The notes under the pieces: model-generated
Seen by the model: the letters and a program-made list of their open reading frames with translations, nothing else
The model's database searches: none
What the model was told of the DNA's origin: nothing
Assembly: GCA_937927945.1 (NCBI GenBank)
Contig: CALEYW010000040.1
Location: 1-34,603 of the forward strand
Direction: 5' to 3'
Origin: an uncultured candidate division WPS-2 bacterium
GTDB taxonomy: Bacteria > Vulcanimicrobiota > Vulcanimicrobiia > Vulcanimicrobiales > Vulcanimicrobiaceae
Length of the DNA: 34,603 bases
Shown: one piece after another, positions 30,339 through 34,603 of the stretch
Numbering within the stretch: position 1 is the first letter of the stretch
Layout of the letters: each line of letters starts with the position of its first letter
Program-made: the position numbers and the translations under genes

Positions 30339-31304
30339 TCAGGCGTTGCGTTCGCGCGCGAACCGTTCGTACGCGGCGACGATGCGCCCGACGAGCGGGT
30401 GCCGCACGACGTCCGACTCATCGAGCCGCACGACGCCGATGTCGTCGACGCCCTCGAACAAGCGCTCCACGTCGAGCAGACCGCTGCGCTGACCGCGCGG
30501 CAGATCGATCTGCGTGTCGTCGCCGGTCACGACCATCTTCGAGCCGGCTCCGATGCGGGTGAGGAACATCTTGAGCTGTTCGGGGCTGGTGTTCTGCGCT
30601 TCGTCCAGGATGACGAACGCATCGGAGAGCGTGCGGCCGCGCATGTACGCGATCGGCGCGACCTCGATCGTGCCGCGCTCCAAGTATTTCGCGGTCGTGC
30701 CGTCGTCGAGCAGTTCTTGCAGCGCGTCGTACAGCGGTCGCAAGTACGGATCGACCTTCTCTTTGAGATCGCCGGGCAGGAAACCCAATTTCTCGCCGGC
30801 CTCGACCGCCGGACGGGAGAGGACGAGTCGCGACACTTCGCGATTTTTCAGGGCGCGCACGGCCATCACGATCGCCAAGAAGGTCTTGCCCGTGCCGGCC
30901 GGGCCGATCGCGAAGGTCAGCGAGTTCGTCTCGATCGCGCCGACGAGCGCCTTCTGGCCGGCGGTCTTGGGGCGGATCTCTTTCCCGCGAGCCGTCGTCG
31001 CGAGGGTCGACGGAATGCCGCGGCTGCCGTTCTGCTCGCGGCTCGAACGAGCGGCGAAGGCCACGTCGTCGGGCGTCACCTGCGCTCCGCCGCGTGCCGC
31101 GGCCAGCATCGCGGCAAGAACACCCTCGGCGCGCTGCACCGCGGCCCGGTCGCCGCTGACGTGCACGCGATCCCCGTCGAGCCGCAGCACGACGGGGATC
31201 AGCGCTTCGAGCGCGTTGAGATTTTGGTCGCGGTGTCCGCTGAAGCGGATCGGTTCGGAGAGTCCGCTGAGATCGAAGGTCGCTTCGCTGGTGATTGAGG
31301 GCAT
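30339..31304 (-). CDS. phoH: PhoH-like ATPase
   Basis: A 321-residue PhoH/YbeZ protein. The N-terminal KH-like part (VVLRLDGDRVHVSGDRAAVQ) leads to a helicase-type ATPase with Walker A FAIGPAGTGKTFLA and Walker B AFVILDEAQNTSPEQLK. Further motifs are SRPAVEAGEKLGFLPGDLKE, MVVTGDDTQIDLPRG and VVRHPLVGRIVAAYE. PhoH and YbeY are conserved neighbours and are thought to act together on RNA. Here the genes are adjacent in that usual order. Confidence 0.95.
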   Translation of the reverse strand: MPSITSEATFDLSGLSEPIRFSGHRDQNLNALEALIPVVLRLDGDRVHVSGDRAAVQRAEGVLAAMLAAARGGAQVTPDDVAFAARSSREQNGSRGIPSTLATTARGKEIRPKTAGQKALVGAIETNSLTFAIGPAGTGKTFLAIVMAVRALKNREVSRLVLSRPAVEAGEKLGFLPGDLKEKVDPYLRPLYDALQELLDDGTTAKYLERGTIEVAPIAYMRGRTLSDAFVILDEAQNTSPEQLKMFLTRIGAGSKMVVTGDDTQIDLPRGQRSGLLDVERLFEGVDDIGVVRLDESDVVRHPLVGRIVAAYERFARERNA

Positions 31305-31340
31305 CTTCGGTCTAGAACGCGCCCAGCACCGGCGAAGTTG

Positions 31341-31703
31341 TCACCGTAGCGCCACCGGCGGCGCGAGGACCTCCGCCAGCACGACCGCAGTGCGAGCGTG
31401 CGCCGGGTCGGCGAACGCCGCCAGCAGCGAGCGTCCCGCCGGAGCCGGGCCCGTGCGGGCCGCAGCGGACGGGAGGACGACCGACGGCGCGGGAGCCGGT
31501 ATCGGGCGCCGCATCGCGTGCTGCGCGGGCCGGGCGACCGCATCCGACGCCTGCGCCGCCCGCGGCGCCACGGCTTGGGCAGCCTGCTGCGCCTCCGCGA
31601 TCTGCCGCTGGAACGACTCGAGCCCGCGCTTCAGGCCGCCGCTCTTGCGGAGGATCGCGAGGAACGCGAGAACGACCGGGACCACCCAGAAGAGATTGTC
31701 CAC
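31341..31703 (-). CDS. Small membrane-anchored protein coupled to floA
   Basis: A 120-residue protein starting with one membrane segment (MDNLFWVVPVVLAFLAILRK), then a helix LKRGLESFQRQIAEAQQAAQ and a Pro/Ala-rich linker. The C-terminus is ARTAVVLAEVLAPPVALR, preceded by SLLAAFADPAHA, which looks like a conserved short helical motif. The GTG start overlaps the floA stop as TAGTG, so the two are coupled. The function is unknown, but a partner in FloA microdomains is plausible. Confidence 0.65.
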   Translation of the reverse strand: MDNLFWVVPVVLAFLAILRKSGGLKRGLESFQRQIAEAQQAAQAVAPRAAQASDAVARPAQHAMRRPIPAPAPSVVLPSAAARTGPAPAGRSLLAAFADPAHARTAVVLAEVLAPPVALR

Positions 31704-32716
31704 TACTGCGGGATTTGGGGTGCGCCCGGCGTCGCCGGCGGCGGCGTCGCGCCGTCACCGACGCTTTGACCGATCGACCCGCGCATCTCGGTGTCGGCCT
31801 TGATGTTGTTGAGCTTGTAGTAGTCCATGACGCCGAGATGCCCGGCGCGGAACGCTTCGGCGATCGCCTGGGGGATCTGCGCTTCGGCCTCGACGACCTT
31901 GGCGCGCATCGCCTGCGTCTCGGCCTTCTGCTCTTGTTCCGCCGCCATGGCGGCGTATTGGCGCTCGGCGGCCTTCGCTTGCGCGATGCGGCGGTCGGCT
32001 TCGGCTTGCGAGGTCTGCAGGTCGGCGCCGATGTTCTTGCCGACGTCGACGTCGGCGATGTCGATCGAAACGATCTCGAACGCGGTGCCGGCGTCGAGGC
32101 CTTTCGAGAGCACCGCCTTCGAGATGCGGTCGGGATACTCGAGCACTTCCTTGTGGTCGACGGCCGCGCCGACCGCGCTGACGACACCCTCACCGACGCG
32201 CGCGACGATCGTCGGCTCGCCGGCGCCGCCGACGTAGCGGTCGAGGTTCGAGCGCACCGTGATGCGGGCTTTGACGTTCAGCTGGATGCCGTTTTGCGCG
32301 ACGCCCTGAAAGATCGGCGTCTCGATCACCTTGGGGTTGACCGACGTCTGCAGCGCTTCGAGCACGTCGCGTCCGGCCAAGTCGATCGCGGAGGCGCGCT
32401 GCCATTCGAGCGGAATCTGCGCGCGCTGCGCGGCGATCATCGCGAGGGTCACCTTCTGGATGTTGCCGCCGGCGAGGACGTGCGACTGGAGCTGGTCGAC
32501 CGTCAGGTTGAGGCCCGCTTTGCGCGCGCGCACGAGGTTCTCGACGATCAGCCCGGCCGGCACGCCGATGATGCGCATCCGAATGAGCGAGCCGATCGAA
32601 AGGGGAACGCCCGCGGCGATCGTGCGGATCCACAAGCCCAGTGGAAAATAGTACAGGAACAGGACGAACGCGAACAGGACGGCGAGGGTGAAAATGATCA
32701 GCACGAACGTGGTCAC
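31703..32716 (-). CDS. floA: Flotillin-like protein FloA
   Basis: FloA organises membrane microdomains. The 337-residue protein has an N-terminal membrane hairpin region (TFVLIIFTLAVLFAFVLFLY), then VPLSIGSLIRMRIIGVPAGL, the SPFH-like region VNPKVIETPIFQGVAQNGI and QLNVKARITVRSNLDRYVGG, and a long Ala/Glu coiled coil (EADRRIAQAKAAERQYAAM). The C-terminal tail is Pro-rich. A clear ribosome site, AAGGAG, lies six bases before the GTG. The NfeD gene just upstream is the usual flotillin partner. Confidence 0.95.
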   Translation of the reverse strand: MTTFVLIIFTLAVLFAFVLFLYYFPLGLWIRTIAAGVPLSIGSLIRMRIIGVPAGLIVENLVRARKAGLNLTVDQLQSHVLAGGNIQKVTLAMIAAQRAQIPLEWQRASAIDLAGRDVLEALQTSVNPKVIETPIFQGVAQNGIQLNVKARITVRSNLDRYVGGAGEPTIVARVGEGVVSAVGAAVDHKEVLEYPDRISKAVLSKGLDAGTAFEIVSIDIADVDVGKNIGADLQTSQAEADRRIAQAKAAERQYAAMAAEQEQKAETQAMRAKVVEAEAQIPQAIAEAFRAGHLGVMDYYKLNNIKADTEMRGSIGQSVGDGATPPPATPGAPQIPQ

Positions 32717-32730
32717 GATTTCTCCTTAAC

Positions 32731-34026
32731 CTATACGACGTCTTCGGGGCGCACGAAAATTCGCGCGCCTTCGACGCGGGTCACCCGGACGGGTGTCCCT
32801 GCGGGCACGAAATCCCCTTCCGTGAGGACGTCGGCCCGCAGGTCGCCGAACGTCGCCACGCCGGCCGGCCGGAGAAACGAGGCGGCGATTCCGGTGCGGC
32901 CGAGCAGCGCGCGGTGATCCTCGCTCGCCACGTAATCGGGCCCCTGTGTCCCCGCGAACATCAGCCGTTTCACGAACGCGTTCTCCGGGATGACGCGCTG
33001 CACGAGCATGAAGCATGCCACGCTGAGCACGATGGCGATGGCGAGCGACTGCAGCGCGCCGACGAAGAACGGCAGGCCGAACGCGAGGAAGACGGCCGCG
33101 ACGAGGGTCAGCGCGCCGAGGGATCCGGCGATCCCGTGTCCGGGCAGCACGTGCAGTTCGAAGAGGATCAGCAAGATGCCGATCAGGGCGAGCGCGACGA
33201 CGAGGCCGTTCGAAAATCCGGCATAGACGTGCGTGCCGAAGAACAGCGCGAGCGATGCGGCGCCGATCGCGCCGGCGACCAGGTGCAGCGTCTGCAGCTC
33301 GATGAGCAGCCCGAGGAACCCGATCGCGAGCAGAATCCCGCTCACCTCGGGATTGGTCGCAAAGCGCGCGACCTGCTCGGCGAACGTGTACGAAGCCGAC
33401 GTCCTCGGCGCGCGGGACAAACCGAACCGCGCGAGCGCCGCGTCGAACGACGGAACGGTCGCCTCGGAGAATCCCGCCTGCCGGGCGTTCTCGGCGGTCA
33501 GCGTCAGAATCGTACCGTGCTCTTTGTACGCCGGCGTATCGACGGTCGAGTCGACCATCGCTTCGGCGAGCTTTTCGTTTCGGTGAAAGCTCTTCGCCGT
33601 CGATTGAAACTCGCTGCGCAGCGCAGAGACGGTCTTGTCCGTCTTCGGAATCGGCTGCGCGGCCCCGATCGACGAGCCCGACGCCATCGCGATGCGCGAG
33701 GCGGAGAGCGTGATGAGCGCTCCGGCGGACCACGCTCGCGTCACGTACGCGTCGACCGGCACGGAGCTGCCGAGCAACGCGTCACGGATCTCGGTAGCGG
33801 CCGAAACCAGGCCGCCGAACGTGTTGACGTCGAGCACGATCGCCCGTGCGCCGGACGCCTTGGCTTCAGCGACCGCACGCTCGGCCAAATGCGCCATCCC
33901 CTCGTCGATCGTGCCGCGAATCGGAATGACGACGATTCCGCCCGGCGCGTCCGCGAACGCCGGGGCCCACGCCAAGAATGCTCCGGCGAGGAGGCACACC
34001 AAGGAGACGAGCCGGCGGAGGGTCAC
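32731..34026 (-). CDS. NfeD membrane-bound ClpP-class serine protease
   Basis: About 431 residues. A signal peptide (TLRRLVSLVCLLAGAFLAWA to AFA) leads to a ClpP-like protease domain with VIPIRGTIDEGMAHLAERAV, the catalytic serine in RAWSAGALITLSASRIAMA and the lysine in AAQPIPKTDKTVS. Four to five membrane segments follow (GILLAIGFLGLLIELQTLHL and later ones), then a C-terminal OB-fold NfeD domain (GRTGIAASFLRPAGVATFGD). This long type pairs with flotillin. I chose GTG at 34026 for the best signal peptide. A GTG at 34053 is the alternative. Confidence 0.92.
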   Translation of the reverse strand: MTLRRLVSLVCLLAGAFLAWAPAFADAPGGIVVIPIRGTIDEGMAHLAERAVAEAKASGARAIVLDVNTFGGLVSAATEIRDALLGSSVPVDAYVTRAWSAGALITLSASRIAMASGSSIGAAQPIPKTDKTVSALRSEFQSTAKSFHRNEKLAEAMVDSTVDTPAYKEHGTILTLTAENARQAGFSEATVPSFDAALARFGLSRAPRTSASYTFAEQVARFATNPEVSGILLAIGFLGLLIELQTLHLVAGAIGAASLALFFGTHVYAGFSNGLVVALALIGILLILFELHVLPGHGIAGSLGALTLVAAVFLAFGLPFFVGALQSLAIAIVLSVACFMLVQRVIPENAFVKRLMFAGTQGPDYVASEDHRALLGRTGIAASFLRPAGVATFGDLRADVLTEGDFVPAGTPVRVTRVEGARIFVRPEDVV

Positions 34027-34056
34027 GCTCAGTGTTACCCCGGCCGGCGGCACAGG

Positions 34057-34503
34057 TTACGCCGAAGCAAGCTCTTCGCCGACGACCTGGCGGACGACGT
34101 TCCCATCAGCAACCCCTTTGAGCTGGGGCATGACGAGCTTCATCAGCGCCCCTTGATTGCGCCCGTCGGCCGGCAGCGAGTCGAGCGCGGCGCGCACGAC
34201 GGCGCGGATTTCCTCGGCCGACTTCTGGGTCGGCAGGTAGTGCATCAGGATTTCGCGTTCGCGCGACTCCTTCTCGGCGAGCTCCGTCCGGCCGGCCTTG
34301 CTGAACTGCTCGATCGAGTCGGCGCGCTGCTTCACCAGGCGCTGCACGACGCCGAGTTGCTCCTCGGGAGCAATGTCCGCGCCGGCTTCGATGCGGCGAT
34401 AGTTGAAGGCCGAGATCACGCTGCGAAGCGTATCGAGCCGCACCTGATCGCGCGCCCTCATGGCGTCTTTCATGTCGGCCGTGATCTGGTCTTTGATGCT
34501 CAT
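34057..34503 (-). CDS. yqeY: GatB/YqeY-domain protein
   Basis: A 148-residue helical protein of the YqeY family, related to the tail of GatB, the amidotransferase that makes Gln-tRNA from Glu-tRNA. The first part has MSIKDQITADMKDAMRARDQ, then VRLDTLRSVISAFNYRRIEA. The last part shows NQGALMKLVMPQLKGVADGN, then VVRQVVGEEL. Stand-alone YqeY may act on tRNA, but no role is proven. The ATG follows a GTG codon that could also start the protein. NfeD comes next, 30 bases on. Confidence 0.92.
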   Translation of the reverse strand: MSIKDQITADMKDAMRARDQVRLDTLRSVISAFNYRRIEAGADIAPEEQLGVVQRLVKQRADSIEQFSKAGRTELAEKESREREILMHYLPTQKSAEEIRAVVRAALDSLPADGRNQGALMKLVMPQLKGVADGNVVRQVVGEELASA

Positions 34504-34544
34504 CACCGCAGGCTACCGCCCCGGAGACCCGCGCACCTGGCGCT

Positions 34545-34603
34545 TTAGCAGGATGCGGAAAAACGAACGAGCTGGCCCTTGGTGTTACGGGCATTTTTGA
34601 GTA
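34545..34603 (-). CDS. Possible C-terminal end of a gene running off the right edge
   Basis: On the minus strand, the frame from the window edge reads LKNARNTKGQLVRFSASC and stops at TAA (34545-34547), about 40 bases before the yqeY start. It is too short to assign. Its position suggests the previous gene of the same run. It could also be chance open sequence. Confidence 0.25.
   Translation of the reverse strand, partial: LKNARNTKGQLVRFSASC

Noticed and set aside
32914..34548. 544-codon plus-strand open frame
   Set aside because: It is antisense to nfeD and yqeY and shows low-complexity Arg/Glu-rich sequence without a domain.
1..34603. CRISPR arrays, insertion sequences, phage or plasmid genes
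   Set aside because: I found no regularly spaced repeats, transposase or integrase motifs, or terminal inverted repeats, although tRNA genes offer possible integration sites.

Overview
The window is a GC-rich, gene-dense stretch of a bacterial chromosome, coded mostly on the minus strand. It mixes traits. The yqeY - nfeD - floA - phoH - ybeY - dgkA - corC - cdd - recO - ruvX - mltG order and flotillin FloA recall Firmicutes and related Terrabacteria. The RND efflux pump, a TonB-type C-terminal domain and lipoproteins suggest a two-membrane cell. Many genes lack ATG starts. The best guess is an uncultured diderm Terrabacteria lineage of the Candidatus Eremiobacterota (WPS-2) type. This is inferred from gene content only.

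Left part (1-9.1 kb): a 3' remnant of a short-chain dehydrogenase; a soluble histidine kinase and OmpR-type regulator pair; a SRAP/YedK abasic-site protein; a run made of an unknown protein, a TonB-domain secreted protein and a broken alpha/beta hydrolase; a GlcG-like protein, class III nucleotide cyclase and MaoC hydratase operon; an unknown protein with a strong terminator; and tadA with tRNA-Ser(CGA).

Accessory middle (9-20 kb): a DHA2 drug exporter behind a small ABM-like gene; an NmrA/TetR divergent pair; an RND permease translationally coupled to an ECF sigma factor; DUF2182 and DUF899 genes; and a second ECF sigma factor with a SnoaL-like tail followed by a lipoprotein. The most interesting signal is here. 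The promoter pattern CGAATCC-N16-CGTC occurs at three places: upstream of the SnoaL-type sigma gene itself (near-leaderless), upstream of the divergent DUF899/DUF2182 operon, and about 7.4 kb away upstream of the ABM-like/MFS operon. The last two leaders belong to a 180-bp duplication that also carried the 5' part of the ABM-like gene. That part survives as a 59-codon ORF overlapping the DUF899 start. Together this looks like a small self-controlled ECF regulon.

Right part (20-34.6 kb): four more tRNAs (Arg-CCG, Met-CAT, Arg-ACG, Ser-GCT), a secreted protein with two retropepsin-like domains, a processive-type glycolipid glycosyltransferase whose end overlaps tRNA-Ser, and a long housekeeping run for peptidoglycan, recombination repair, rRNA maturation, lipid recycling and membrane microdomains. 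These genes overlap or lie very close together and several appear to use rare start codons. A secreted TPR protein is coupled between ybeY and dgkA.
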